Below are positions 15,975 through 24,750 of a DNA stretch of 64,000 nt, piece after piece. The stretch spans positions 620,001 to 684,000 of the forward strand of contig CAXRGQ010000016.1 of NCBI GenBank assembly GCA_964230215.1. Reading direction: 5' to 3'. This DNA comes from JAUILH01 sp964230215 (GTDB taxonomy: Bacteria; Bacteroidota; Bacteroidia; Flavobacteriales_D; JAUILH01). Both the position numbers and the translations under genes were made by a program. The first letter of the stretch is position 1, and every line of letters begins with the position of its first letter. The notes below the pieces were generated by a model. That model was given only the letters and a program-made list of their open reading frames with translations. It searched no databases and was not told the origin of the DNA.

Positions 15975-18900
15975 CTACATGTTTCTTCTATACTGCCCTC
16001 CTACTTCAAACATACACTCAGTAAGTTGACCAAGTGAACAATATTTGGCCGCCTCCATCAACTCGAAGAAGATATTTTTATTCTGTATAGCTGCTTCTTG
16101 CACATTGGCTATACTCTTATTGGCATTCTCCTTGTTTACTTCATGAAGCGACTTTAACATCTCAATTTGATATTGCTTCTCAACTTCAGTAGCTCTAATT
16201 ACCTCTTGTGGTACTATTGTAGGCGAGCCTTTTGAACTAAGGAAAGTATTTACCCCAATAATTGGGAATTCCCCCGTATGTTTTAACGTCTCATAGTATA
16301 ATGACTCTTCCTGAATTTTACTTCTCTGATACATGGTTTCCATTGCACCAAGCACTCCACCACGCTCAGTAATTCTATCAAACTCAGTTAGCACCGCTTC
16401 TTCTACTAAGTCAGTTAATTCCTCTATGATAAACGCTCCTTGAATTGGGTTTTCGTTTTTAGCTAACCCCAATTCTCTATTAATGATAAGCTGAATTGCC
16501 ATTGCACGCCTTACTGACTCCTCAGTTGGTGTTGTAATAGCTTCATCGTACGCATTTGTATGTAATGAATTACAGTTGTCATATATCGCATATAATGCCT
16601 GTAAGGTAGTGCGGATATCATTGAAGTCTATCTCCTGGGCATGTAACGATCTCCCAGAAGTCTGAATATGATATTTCAACATCTGTGCACGCTTGTTTGC
16701 TCCGTATTTTTTATCAAGAGCCTTAGCCCAAATTCTTCTGGCAACACGTCCAATAACAGCATATTCTGGGTCTATGCCATTAGAGAAGAAGAAGCTTAAA
16801 TTAGGTCCGAATTTATCGATATCCATGCCTCTGCTGAGATAGTACTCAACATACGTAAATCCATTCGCTAATGTAAACGCTAACTGCGTAATTGGGTTAG
16901 CTCCTGCCTCTGCTATGTGATAACCTGAAATTGACACAGAATAGAAATTCCTTACGCCGTTCTCAATGAAATACTCTTGCACATCACCCATCAATCTCAA
17001 AGCAAATTCGGTTGAGAAAATGCATGTGTTTTGTGCCTGATCTTCCTTTAAAATATCAGCCTGCACCGTTCCTCTTACCTTGGTTAATGTATCTGCTTTG
17101 ATTTTAGTATATACATCCTTATCCAGCACTTCATCGCCAGTTAATCCAAGCAACATCAAGCCTAAGCCATCATTCCCTTCAGGTAAATCACCTTGATATG
17201 ACGGTCTTGTTAAACCTTTATCGTCGTACTTAGCTTTGTAAGCAGCTTCAACTTGCTTTTCAAGTCCGTTTTCTTTGATGTAAATCTCACATTCCTGATC
17301 AATTGCCGCGTTCATAAAGAAGCCTAACAACATTGGAGCAGGACCATTGATAGTCATACTCACTGATGTTTTTGGATCGGACAACCTAAATCCAGAATAC
17401 AACTTCTTGGCATCATCCAAACAACAAATAGATACACCTGAATTACCAATTTTTCCATATATATCTGGACGAATCGCAGGGTCATTACCATACAGTGTCA
17501 CAGAGTCAAATGCAGTAGACAAACGCTTAGCCGGCATTCCTAGACTTACGTAGTGGAAACGTTTGTTTGTTCTTTCCGGACCTCCTTCACCTGCAAACAT
17601 ACGTGTAGGATCCTCCCCTTCTCTCTTGAAAGGGAATAGTCCTGCTGTAAACGGAAATTCGCCCGGCACATTTTCTTGCAAAGACCATCTCAGCACATCA
17701 CCCCATGCCTTGTATTTCGGCAAACATACCTTTGGAATTTGAAGGTGTGACAATGATTCGGAATGTGTCTTGATCTTTAGCTCTTTGTCTCTTACCTTAA
17801 AAATAAACTCGGGTGCCTCATACTTAGCTTTCTTATCTCCCCACTGCTCAATAATCAACCAGTTCTTAGGATCTAATTCGAGCTTGATTTTCTCAAATGA
17901 TTCGGTTAATCCTTTTATTAATCGATCTCTATCTTCAATATCTGAATCTGCCAAGGTGTTAATTGAGGTCTGAATCCCGTACAGCTTATCAGCCACCTCA
18001 ACCTGCTTATCTACCCACTCATCGTATGATCTATTGTTCTCAGAAATCTCAGATAAATAACGTGTTCTGGCAGGTGGAATAACAAAAATCTTCTCAGACA
18101 TTTCCTGAGTAATCTCAAATGTCGATTCCAATTTTGCACCAGTTTTCTCAACAATCTCACTCATTATTGCCTTATAAAGACTATTCATGCCTGGGTCATT
18201 AAACTGAGAAGCTATGGTTCCGTATACCGGAATATCGTCGTCAGAGGCATCCCATAAATTATGGTTGCGTTTATATTGTTTTTTAACATCTCTAATGGCA
18301 TCTAGTGCGCCTCTTTTATCGAATTTATTGAGGGCCACTAGATCAGCAAAATCCAACATATCAATCTTCTCAAGCTGAGTGGCAGCTCCAAATTCTGGTG
18401 TCATTACATAAAGTGACACATCCGAATGATCTAAAATTTCGGTATCGCTTTGTCCAATTCCTGATGTCTCAAGAATAATTAAATCATAATTAGATGCTTT
18501 TAGTATTTCCAAGGCTTCAGAGACATGTTTAGACAAGGCTAGATTACTTTGTCTGGTCGCTAAAGAACGCATGTAAACTCTAGGACTGTTTATCGCATTC
18601 ATACGAATTCTATCTCCTAACAGTGCGCCTCCTGTCTTTCTCTTAGACGGATCAACAGATAAAATAGCAATAGATTTATCCTTAAAATCGATTAAGAATC
18701 TTCGCACCAACTCATCGACCAATGAAGATTTACCAGCACCTCCTGTTCCAGTTATACCCAGGATAGGTGTATCGACCTTCTTAGCCATTGCGTGCACCTC
18801 ATCAAGAATTGCCTTGCTTTCATCTGGAAAATTTTCAGCAGCAGAAATTAGTCTTCCTATTGAATAATTATTGTGCTCTGTAATGTGCTTAATTTCTCCA

Positions 18901-19355
18901 TTTAGATCGGCTCCAGTTGGATAATCACATTTCATTACCAAGTCATTTATCATGCCTTGTAATCCCATTTCGCGACCATCATCTGGATGATAAATTCTTG
19001 TTATACCGTATGCATGCAATTCTTCTATTTCGCTTGGTAAAATGGTACCTCCACCGCCACCAAAAATCTTGATGTGCCCAGCGCCTTTTTCCTTCAACAA
19101 ATCATACATGTATTTAAAATACTCTGTATGTCCACCTTGATAAGAAGTCATGGCAATTGCCTGCGCATCCTCTTGAATTGCACAGTTTACAACTTCTTCT
19201 ACACTTCTGTCGTGACCAAGGTGAATTACCTCACAGCCAGTCGACTGAATAATTCTGCGCATAATGTTTATTGCAGCGTCATGTCCATCAAACAGAGATG
19301 CGGCTGTAACAATTCTAATTTTATGCTTTGGTTGATAAGGTTTAATTTGTTCCAT
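15975..19355 (-). CDS. icmF: fused isobutyryl-CoA mutase (IcmF)
   Basis: IcmF is a coenzyme-B12 radical enzyme that interconverts isobutyryl-CoA and n-butyryl-CoA, with its own G-protein chaperone built in. From the N-terminus: a B12-binding domain (about 12-150) with the DGHDAAINIMRRI ligand motif; a GTPase domain (about 195-480) with P-loop GITGTGGAGKSS; and a large mutase domain (about 550-1120). In the mutase domain, FAG of TRMFAGEG has Phe where methylmalonyl-CoA mutase has Tyr, and AQNTCIF has Gln where it has Arg; this pair is the isobutyryl-type signature. The longer reading frame starts at 19379, but that start lies inside the promoter -7 element, so ATG 19355 (MEQIKPYQ) is chosen, giving 1126 residues. 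Confidence 0.9.
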   Translation of the reverse strand: MEQIKPYQPKHKIRIVTAASLFDGHDAAINIMRRIIQSTGCEVIHLGHDRSVEEVVNCAIQEDAQAIAMTSYQGGHTEYFKYMYDLLKEKGAGHIKIFGGGGGTILPSEIEELHAYGITRIYHPDDGREMGLQGMINDLVMKCDYPTGADLNGEIKHITEHNNYSIGRLISAAENFPDESKAILDEVHAMAKKVDTPILGITGTGGAGKSSLVDELVRRFLIDFKDKSIAILSVDPSKRKTGGALLGDRIRMNAINSPRVYMRSLATRQSNLALSKHVSEALEILKASNYDLIILETSGIGQSDTEILDHSDVSLYVMTPEFGAATQLEKIDMLDFADLVALNKFDKRGALDAIRDVKKQYKRNHNLWDASDDDIPVYGTIASQFNDPGMNSLYKAIMSEIVEKTGAKLESTFEITQEMSEKIFVIPPARTRYLSEISENNRSYDEWVDKQVEVADKLYGIQTSINTLADSDIEDRDRLIKGLTESFEKIKLELDPKNWLIIEQWGDKKAKYEAPEFIFKVRDKELKIKTHSESLSHLQIPKVCLPKYKAWGDVLRWSLQENVPGEFPFTAGLFPFKREGEDPTRMFAGEGGPERTNKRFHYVSLGMPAKRLSTAFDSVTLYGNDPAIRPDIYGKIGNSGVSICCLDDAKKLYSGFRLSDPKTSVSMTINGPAPMLLGFFMNAAIDQECEIYIKENGLEKQVEAAYKAKYDDKGLTRPSYQGDLPEGNDGLGLMLLGLTGDEVLDKDVYTKIKADTLTKVRGTVQADILKEDQAQNTCIFSTEFALRLMGDVQEYFIENGVRNFYSVSISGYHIAEAGANPITQLAFTLANGFTYVEYYLSRGMDIDKFGPNLSFFFSNGIDPEYAVIGRVARRIWAKALDKKYGANKRAQMLKYHIQTSGRSLHAQEIDFNDIRTTLQALYAIYDNCNSLHTNAYDEAITTPTEESVRRAMAIQLIINRELGLAKNENPIQGAFIIEELTDLVEEAVLTEFDRITERGGVLGAMETMYQRSKIQEESLYYETLKHTGEFPIIGVNTFLSSKGSPTIVPQEVIRATEVEKQYQIEMLKSLHEVNKENANKSIANVQEAAIQNKNIFFELMEAAKYCSLGQLTECMFEVGGQYRRNM

Positions 19356-19376
19356 TCCGAAATTATTTATGGCTAA

Positions 19377-19384
19377 CAAAGATA
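19377..19384 (-). promoter_or_regulatory. icmF -7 promoter element
   Basis: TATCTTTG on the minus strand fits TAnnTTTG and lies 21 bp before ATG 19355. No clear -33 TTG is seen at the usual distance. Its position argues against the upstream start at 19379. Confidence 0.5.
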
Positions 19385-19446
19385 AGAAAATGGCGGGTGT
19401 TCGATTGAATAAATCGAAATAAGTATCTTGTAGTAAATTTCAAATC

Positions 19447-20301
19447 ATGAACTTGAACAAAATTATACTTGTTGTAAGCTGCATAGCACTAGTTATAAGC
19501 AGTTGTGGCGAAAAGAAAGATAGTGATTCAGACAAAAAACCTGTGAAAACTGAAGAAAGACAAGTCGATACACTTGCTAATCAAGATTCCTATTCAGCGT
19601 TTGATCATGAACATCATAGTCTACCATCTCCCTTGCAAATCGCATTACTTTTCAGAGAGAGCGGGCTATATTTTGATCAATCTGTGGTGGATGTAAGTTA
19701 CCAAGATGGTACAAACTACCAGGCATTACTATCGATGGGTAAACTGACGGCTCAAATGGCCTATACAGGTCTAAATGGTGAGAAAGATATTGCCTTAAAA
19801 GCCATAGAAGGACTGAGCAGATTATCGGACCAAACTGGTTTTGGTAATGTATTGATTACAAATGAGCGCTTGGGAGTTGTGGAGCAAAACATAGATCAAC
19901 CTGATTCAATGATCCAATATATGTCAGATATGCAATATGATTTGGATAAATATATAGTTGAAAATGAAGAGGAAGATCGTTCACTTATAGTTTTCACTGC
20001 TGCATGGATAGAGACGCTTGAAATGGGCAGAAAATTACTTAGTATCGAATTAAGTGAGGCATTAATTTTGCAGTTGTTAGATCAACACTCCATAGCGCAT
20101 TCTTTGGTTGAGCTTTTGAAAGCAAACAAGAGTTTTAGTGACAATAAGTCTTACCAGAAGTTGGTGAGTGGCGTTGAAAAGATTGAAGATGCTTTAAGCG
20201 CATTTGGTGATTTAAGCGGCGATGAAGTCGAGATAGAGCAAAAAACATTTGATACACTAACATCAACAATAGAGCTAGTTCACAAAGAGATATTTGAATA
20301 G
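19447..20301 (+). CDS. hypothetical lipoprotein
   Basis: A 284-residue protein of no family I recognise. The start MNLNKIILVVSCIALVISSC is a lipoprotein signal with lipobox Cys20, followed by a Lys/Asp/Glu-rich linker and a helical, acidic domain (about residues 60-280). The gene begins a run of four co-directional genes (19447-22007) with gaps of a few bases, so an envelope-related operon is likely. Confidence 0.65.
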   Translation: MNLNKIILVVSCIALVISSCGEKKDSDSDKKPVKTEERQVDTLANQDSYSAFDHEHHSLPSPLQIALLFRESGLYFDQSVVDVSYQDGTNYQALLSMGKLTAQMAYTGLNGEKDIALKAIEGLSRLSDQTGFGNVLITNERLGVVEQNIDQPDSMIQYMSDMQYDLDKYIVENEEEDRSLIVFTAAWIETLEMGRKLLSIELSEALILQLLDQHSIAHSLVELLKANKSFSDNKSYQKLVSGVEKIEDALSAFGDLSGDEVEIEQKTFDTLTSTIELVHKEIFE

Positions 20302-20302
20302 G

Positions 20303-20776
20303 ATGAAGTATATATTATTAATATTCACTTATGTATTATTGCATGGATATGTAGCTGGACAATGCACATTCAGCAAGAAAGATGCTGAGAAATTGCTTAA
20401 TCCCTACATCTACGACAACCATGTTCCGGTAAAAATCAACACTTATGCACGTCCGTATGAAGAAACTGTGACCTTTAATGTCTACAAAAGCCCGGCATAT
20501 AAATTTGCCTTTAACTTTAATTGCGACATGAATGATGTTAAAGTTGCCATTTATGCCTTAGACAAAAAGGGTCGAGAAACCCTTGTGTTTGAGAGTAATT
20601 CGAAGGATAAAAACGTATATGAAGTGGTTGACCCAAGCAAACAATATATGGTGGTAGTCTCGGTTGAGGAAGGTGCACTAAAGGGCTGCGTTGATATTGC
20701 ATTAGGCTTTAAACTGCAGAGTGAGTCACTAGGCGGAAAACGTAAAAAGAAACAACCTAAGCTTGTCTTTAAGTAA
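20303..20776 (+). CDS. hypothetical exported protein
   Basis: A 157-residue protein with a signal peptide (MKYILLIFTYVLLHGYVAGQ) and a compact, probably beta-rich domain with Cys in CTFSKK, FNFNCDMND and KGCVD. The tail is strongly basic (GGKRKKKQPK). A TTG at 20294 would overlap the previous gene; ATG 20303 directly follows the previous stop and gives the better signal. I do not recognise the family. It lies in the 19447-22007 operon. Confidence 0.65.
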   Translation: MKYILLIFTYVLLHGYVAGQCTFSKKDAEKLLNPYIYDNHVPVKINTYARPYEETVTFNVYKSPAYKFAFNFNCDMNDVKVAIYALDKKGRETLVFESNSKDKNVYEVVDPSKQYMVVVSVEEGALKGCVDIALGFKLQSESLGGKRKKKQPKLVFK

Positions 20777-20782
20777 GATTTC

Positions 20783-21544
20783 ATGTTTTTCTTTCTATCC
20801 AAGGTACTCTTATATTTCACCTACCCATTTGTATGGATTGCTATCCTTCTTATTATCGCCTGGAGGATAAAAAATGCAGCTACAAAACGAAAGCTAAGAA
20901 TAGCCGCCATTGGGACATTTCTATTTTTCTCCAATTCGATAGTATTTGATGAATTTATGCGCGCTTGGGAAGTTAGTGGCACAACTTACGATGAAGTAGA
21001 TCATTATGATGTTGCCATAGTACTTGGTGGTATGGCTAGTTTCAACAAAGATGTTGATAGGCTAGAGTTTAGAAGGGGTGCAGATAGAATAATTCAGGCT
21101 ATTAAGCTATACAAGCTTGGGAAGGTTGACAAGATATTAATAAGTGGTGATTCGGGCAGTTTGATGGATGACGGACTAAATGAGGCTCTACAAATTAAAG
21201 AGTACCTAATGGACTTTGGAGTACTCGAAGACGATATTCTTGTAGAGTCAAAAAGCAAAAATACTCATGAGAATGCTGCTTTCACAAAAGAAGTTCTACA
21301 AAACCACCCGGAGTTAAAATCTAAATTGCTTGTTACCTCAGCATTTCATATGAGAAGGGCCCATGCGTGTTTTGAAAATGAAGGGATAGAGTGTGATGTA
21401 TTCACAACCGACCACTACACCGGAAAACGCTGGTTCACTTTAGACAGATTGTTTATTCCGAAAATTTCGGTGATGCTTGATTGGCAAATCTTAACCAAAG
21501 AGTGGTTTGGGTATTTAACATACAGTATTATGGGTTATATTTAA
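20783..21544 (+). CDS. YdcF/SanA-family (DUF218) membrane protein
   Basis: A 253-residue protein with two hydrophobic N-terminal segments (about residues 5-25 and 38-55) and a DUF218 domain: DVAIVLGGMASF, ADRIIQAIKLYKLGKVDKIL, ISGDSG, and ESKSKNTHENAAFTKEV with LVTSAFHMRRAHACF. Members such as ElyC and SanA act in the cell envelope and affect peptidoglycan or vancomycin sensitivity; the reaction is not established. It is the third gene of the 19447-22007 run. Confidence 0.82.
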   Translation: MFFFLSKVLLYFTYPFVWIAILLIIAWRIKNAATKRKLRIAAIGTFLFFSNSIVFDEFMRAWEVSGTTYDEVDHYDVAIVLGGMASFNKDVDRLEFRRGADRIIQAIKLYKLGKVDKILISGDSGSLMDDGLNEALQIKEYLMDFGVLEDDILVESKSKNTHENAAFTKEVLQNHPELKSKLLVTSAFHMRRAHACFENEGIECDVFTTDHYTGKRWFTLDRLFIPKISVMLDWQILTKEWFGYLTYSIMGYI

Positions 21545-21548
21545 AAAT

Positions 21549-22007
21549 ATGAAAGCACAATTAATCGCCTTACTACTATTGTTTTTCACTACGGAAGCTC
21601 ATGCGGCCATAAACCCTGACTATGCTAACGCCATGGAGCGTGGGTATTCAATTTCAGGAGACAGTGTGGTTTTTCCGAATGGAAGTAAGTGCTTGTTGTC
21701 CGAATTTAACAACGGTACTTGCGGACAAAAATGGATGACTGAGGACTATTGTGTTCCAGAGGGCGCCTATGTTTGGAACAATGATAGATGTTGTGAAGGT
21801 TTAGAGCCATATCTTAAAAAAGGCTATGATGGTCAAAAACGCTGTGTCAAAAAGCAAAAAGACGATGAAGAAAAGAAAGAAGAAAGTTCATGGTGGAACG
21901 ACCTTATGAGCAATTCCATGTTCTGGATTGGTTTATTGATTCCATTTATACTTCTGATTTATATTGCAATCTCTGTGAAAAAGAGAATCAAGAATCAAAA
22001 CGAATAA
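21549..22007 (+). CDS. small Cys-rich membrane-anchored hypothetical protein
   Basis: A 152-residue protein: signal peptide (about 1-20, ending EAHA), an exported part with seven Cys (KCLL, TCGQ, YCVP, RCCEG and KRCVK), a charged KKQKDDEEKKEE linker, and one C-terminal membrane segment (SMFWIGLLIPFILLIYIAI) with a basic end. The layout suggests an inner-membrane anchor with a disulphide-bonded periplasmic domain. I do not recognise the family. Its 3' end overlaps the convergent DUF481 gene by 13 bp. Confidence 0.6.
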   Translation: MKAQLIALLLLFFTTEAHAAINPDYANAMERGYSISGDSVVFPNGSKCLLSEFNNGTCGQKWMTEDYCVPEGAYVWNNDRCCEGLEPYLKKGYDGQKRCVKKQKDDEEKKEESSWWNDLMSNSMFWIGLLIPFILLIYIAISVKKRIKNQNE

Positions 22008-22744
22008 TTGAGGCCATTCATAATGTATACCGTATTCTGAGGGACACCCACAGGAGGGAATTCATCATAGGTCAATCTAAAAATCAGTCTTAAATCTAGT
22101 TTTGAGGTAATTTTAGTACGTATACTGGTTTCATTGGAGAATCTGAAATCCTTAAAATCGCTAAAGTCTGGTTGGTAATAAGATATAGAATTAATGCCAA
22201 ATGATTTATTAAATTGAAAATCAAAAGAAAGATAGGAGCTCATTCGAAAATGGCGATTGCTTTCATTCGTTGATAAATCTTCAAACTCTAACATAGGTAG
22301 CACCCCAACGTTAACTTGAGCTGAATCTCGATTTACAATTACATACCTAAGTCCCGCGCCATATAAAGACCTTGCCTTAATTTTCTGCACTTTGTTGTAT
22401 TGCATCTGTCTAAAAACCTCAAACACTAAACGTCCACTGTCACTTAATTCATAATTGTATCTAAGGTGTTCAAAGCCATTATTTAAGAAATCCGATTGAT
22501 TCGCTTTCACAAAATTTAACTCGCTTAGCCAGACTGCTGTGTGTTTTCCAGTGTGATATTGTATGCGTATCCGACCGCCAATCTGCCAAATTTCAGCCGT
22601 GTTTTTAATGTATGTGGTATTTAGACCAAGTCGTCCATTCCACCCCTCACTCTTAGCCTCTAACCTTTGGTTTTCAATATTCACAATCTGTGAATGCCCG
22701 ATTATAGAAAGCACCAAAGACAATATTATCAACAAACACTTCAT
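21995..22744 (-). CDS. DUF481-family outer-membrane protein
   Basis: The 249-residue product has a signal peptide (MKCLLIILSLVLSIIGHSQ) and an outer-membrane beta-barrel with the DUF481 pattern: GWNGRLGLNTTYIKN, IQYHTGKHTAVWLSELNFVK, GFEHLRYNYEL and YGAGLRYVI. It ends in YSF, with a C-terminal aromatic residue as in many barrels. The longer frame reaches 22804, but a promoter element at 22751-22758 lies inside that stretch and ATG 22744 opens a proper signal peptide, so 22744 is the start. The barrel's function is unknown. Confidence 0.78.
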   Translation of the reverse strand: MKCLLIILSLVLSIIGHSQIVNIENQRLEAKSEGWNGRLGLNTTYIKNTAEIWQIGGRIRIQYHTGKHTAVWLSELNFVKANQSDFLNNGFEHLRYNYELSDSGRLVFEVFRQMQYNKVQKIKARSLYGAGLRYVIVNRDSAQVNVGVLPMLEFEDLSTNESNRHFRMSSYLSFDFQFNKSFGINSISYYQPDFSDFKDFRFSNETSIRTKITSKLDLRLIFRLTYDEFPPVGVPQNTVYIMNGLNYSF

Positions 22745-22750
22745 CCAAGG

Positions 22751-22758
22751 CAAAAATA
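22751..22758 (-). promoter_or_regulatory. -7 element for the DUF481 gene
   Basis: TATTTTTG on the minus strand fits TAnnTTTG and lies 6 bp before ATG 22744, implying a very short or absent leader. No clear -33 element is seen. Confidence 0.35.
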
Positions 22759-22840
22759 CGCTGTCACCAGCCGCATAATTGATGTAAATTTTGAAATTAC
22801 CCATGATTTATTGTTAATTTTCATTTTTAAAGATTTGAAA

Positions 22841-23272
22841 ATGGAATACACGAAGGAATTAGTTATAAACCTACCTAGGGAACAGGTAATTGCATTGTTT
22901 AACAATGAAGAAAACTTAAAAAAGTGGCAGCCTGGATTACAATCTATGACATTGGTAAGTGGTGAAAAAGGTCAGGTAGGTGCCGTAAGTGAACTGGTTT
23001 ACAAAATGCGCAAGCGCACACTAGCTATGAAAGAAACTATTCTAGAAATGAATCCGCCGGAGACCTTAAAATTCAAGTATGATGCAAATAAAGTCGAGAA
23101 TTGGATGACCAATACTTTCATCGACAATGGCGATACCACCACTTGGGTTACCCATAATATATTTAAGTGTAAAGGAATGATTAAGCTTTTTGCTGCACTA
23201 AGTCCGGGATCATTTAAAAAACAGACTGAGAAGTCCATGATGGATTTCAAGAAATTCGCTGAAAACGCATAG
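22841..23272 (+). CDS. SRPBCC (START-like) family protein
   Basis: A 143-residue soluble protein of the polyketide-cyclase/START-like fold: MEYTKELVINLPREQVIALF, then NNEENLKKWQPGLQSM, and MKETILEMNPPETLKFKYDA. The fold binds a hydrophobic ligand in a helix-grip pocket; the ligand is unknown. The frame extends upstream to 22694, but that part overlaps the divergent DUF481 gene and its promoter; ATG 22841 matches the usual start of the family. Confidence 0.75.
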   Translation: MEYTKELVINLPREQVIALFNNEENLKKWQPGLQSMTLVSGEKGQVGAVSELVYKMRKRTLAMKETILEMNPPETLKFKYDANKVENWMTNTFIDNGDTTTWVTHNIFKCKGMIKLFAALSPGSFKKQTEKSMMDFKKFAENA

Positions 23273-23400
23273 TTGAGCCACATTATCACAATTCTTTTTT
23301 TTGGCACTTTGTTTTATTAAAAATTAGTTGTTTCTAACTATTGTATAGAGTGACATGATTTCTATTGAAAACAGATTAACTTCAATGGAATTACTAATCA

Positions 23401-24750
23401 ATGGGACCCGCTATGCCGAGAAAGAAAAAATCACGCAAAATATTTGTTTTAGACACCTCTGTTATTCTTCATGATCACAACGCTGTAAACAACTTTGATG
23501 AGCATGATGTAGCTATACCGATAACGGTACTTGAGGAGCTAGATAACTTTAAAAAAGGTAACGATACTAAAAATTTTGAAGCGCGTGAGTTTATTCGATT
23601 TCTAGATAGAATCTCTGGGACATCTACTCTAAAAGACTGGATTGACTTAGAAGGAGAAGGTAGAGGGCGCATAAAAATTGTACTTAGTTCAGATATTGTA
23701 TCAACAGAAGCCACACATGTGTTTGGTGATTTAAAGATGGATCATCAAATATTAAACAGTGCATTGAGCCTTCAGCAATCTGAGAAGGATGCCCTTGTTG
23801 TTATGGTTACTAAGGATATTAACCTTCGATTAAAGGCAAAGGCGCTTAACTTGAAAGCTGAGGATTACCAGAGTGGTAAAATTAAAGATGTCAGCAAAGC
23901 CACAAGTGGAGCCAATATCATACAGGAAGTTACCAGCGAAGAAATCCAAAAACTATACAAGCAAGGGTTTACAGATAATGTTGAAATTCTAGGCGACAAA
24001 CTAGGCGTTAACCAGTTTTATATATTAAAAAATGGCAAGTCTTCTAGTTTAGCTTTCTACAATTCCAGTGCTCAACGTATCGAAAGAGTTGAAAAGGAAT
24101 ATGCATATGGTATCAAACCAAAAAATGCAGAACAAGCGTTTGCAATGCATGCCCTGCTAAACGAGAATATTAAATTGGTAAGTCTGCAAGGGGTTGCTGG
24201 TACAGGAAAAACACTCATTGCATTAGCAAGTGCGGTGGCACAAAAAACCAAATACAATCAGATAATTCTTGCAAGGCCAATCGTTCCATTAAGTAATAAA
24301 GATTTAGGCTACCTTCCTGGTGATGCAAAGGAAAAGATTTCTCCATATATGCAGCCATTGTTTGACAACCTAACCTTCATAAAGTCTCAGTTTAAAGAAA
24401 CAGAGAAAAAGCATAAAGCGCTTGATGAAATGATCCAGACAGAAAAGATGGTGATATCTCCCCTAGCCTATATTAGAGGACGTTCACTTAGTAACATCTT
24501 TTTTATAATTGATGAAGCCCAAAACCTTACGCCACATGAGGTAAAAACCATTATAACACGTGCTGGAGAGGGTACTAAAATTGTATTTACTGGAGATATT
24601 AATCAAATTGACACTCCGTATTTAGATGAACATAGTAATGGCTTGTCTTACATAATTGACCGACTAAAAGGTCACGAGTTATATGCGCATGTTAAACTGG
24701 AAAAAGGCGAAAGATCTGAGTTGGCCAATATGGCGAATGAGTTACTTTGA
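23401..24750 (+). CDS. PIN-PhoH fusion ATPase/ribonuclease
   Basis: The 449-residue protein joins an N-terminal PIN nuclease domain (about 14-150, FVLDTSVILHDHN with the acidic pair) to a PhoH-type ATPase (about 235-449): Walker A LQGVAGTGKTLIAL near 264, Walker B FFIIDEAQNLTPHE near 368, and FTGDINQIDTPYLD. PIN-PhoH (PhoH2, YlaK-like) proteins are reported to couple RNA unwinding with RNA cutting. An in-frame ATG four codons in (23413) may be the true start. Its last 9 bp overlap the convergent membrane-protein gene. Confidence 0.9.
   Translation: MGPAMPRKKKSRKIFVLDTSVILHDHNAVNNFDEHDVAIPITVLEELDNFKKGNDTKNFEAREFIRFLDRISGTSTLKDWIDLEGEGRGRIKIVLSSDIVSTEATHVFGDLKMDHQILNSALSLQQSEKDALVVMVTKDINLRLKAKALNLKAEDYQSGKIKDVSKATSGANIIQEVTSEEIQKLYKQGFTDNVEILGDKLGVNQFYILKNGKSSSLAFYNSSAQRIERVEKEYAYGIKPKNAEQAFAMHALLNENIKLVSLQGVAGTGKTLIALASAVAQKTKYNQIILARPIVPLSNKDLGYLPGDAKEKISPYMQPLFDNLTFIKSQFKETEKKHKALDEMIQTEKMVISPLAYIRGRSLSNIFFIIDEAQNLTPHEVKTIITRAGEGTKIVFTGDINQIDTPYLDEHSNGLSYIIDRLKGHELYAHVKLEKGERSELANMANELL

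Noticed and set aside
23355..23474. A 39-codon open frame overlapping the PhoH start.
   Set aside because: No sign of selection or a clear start context; most likely chance.
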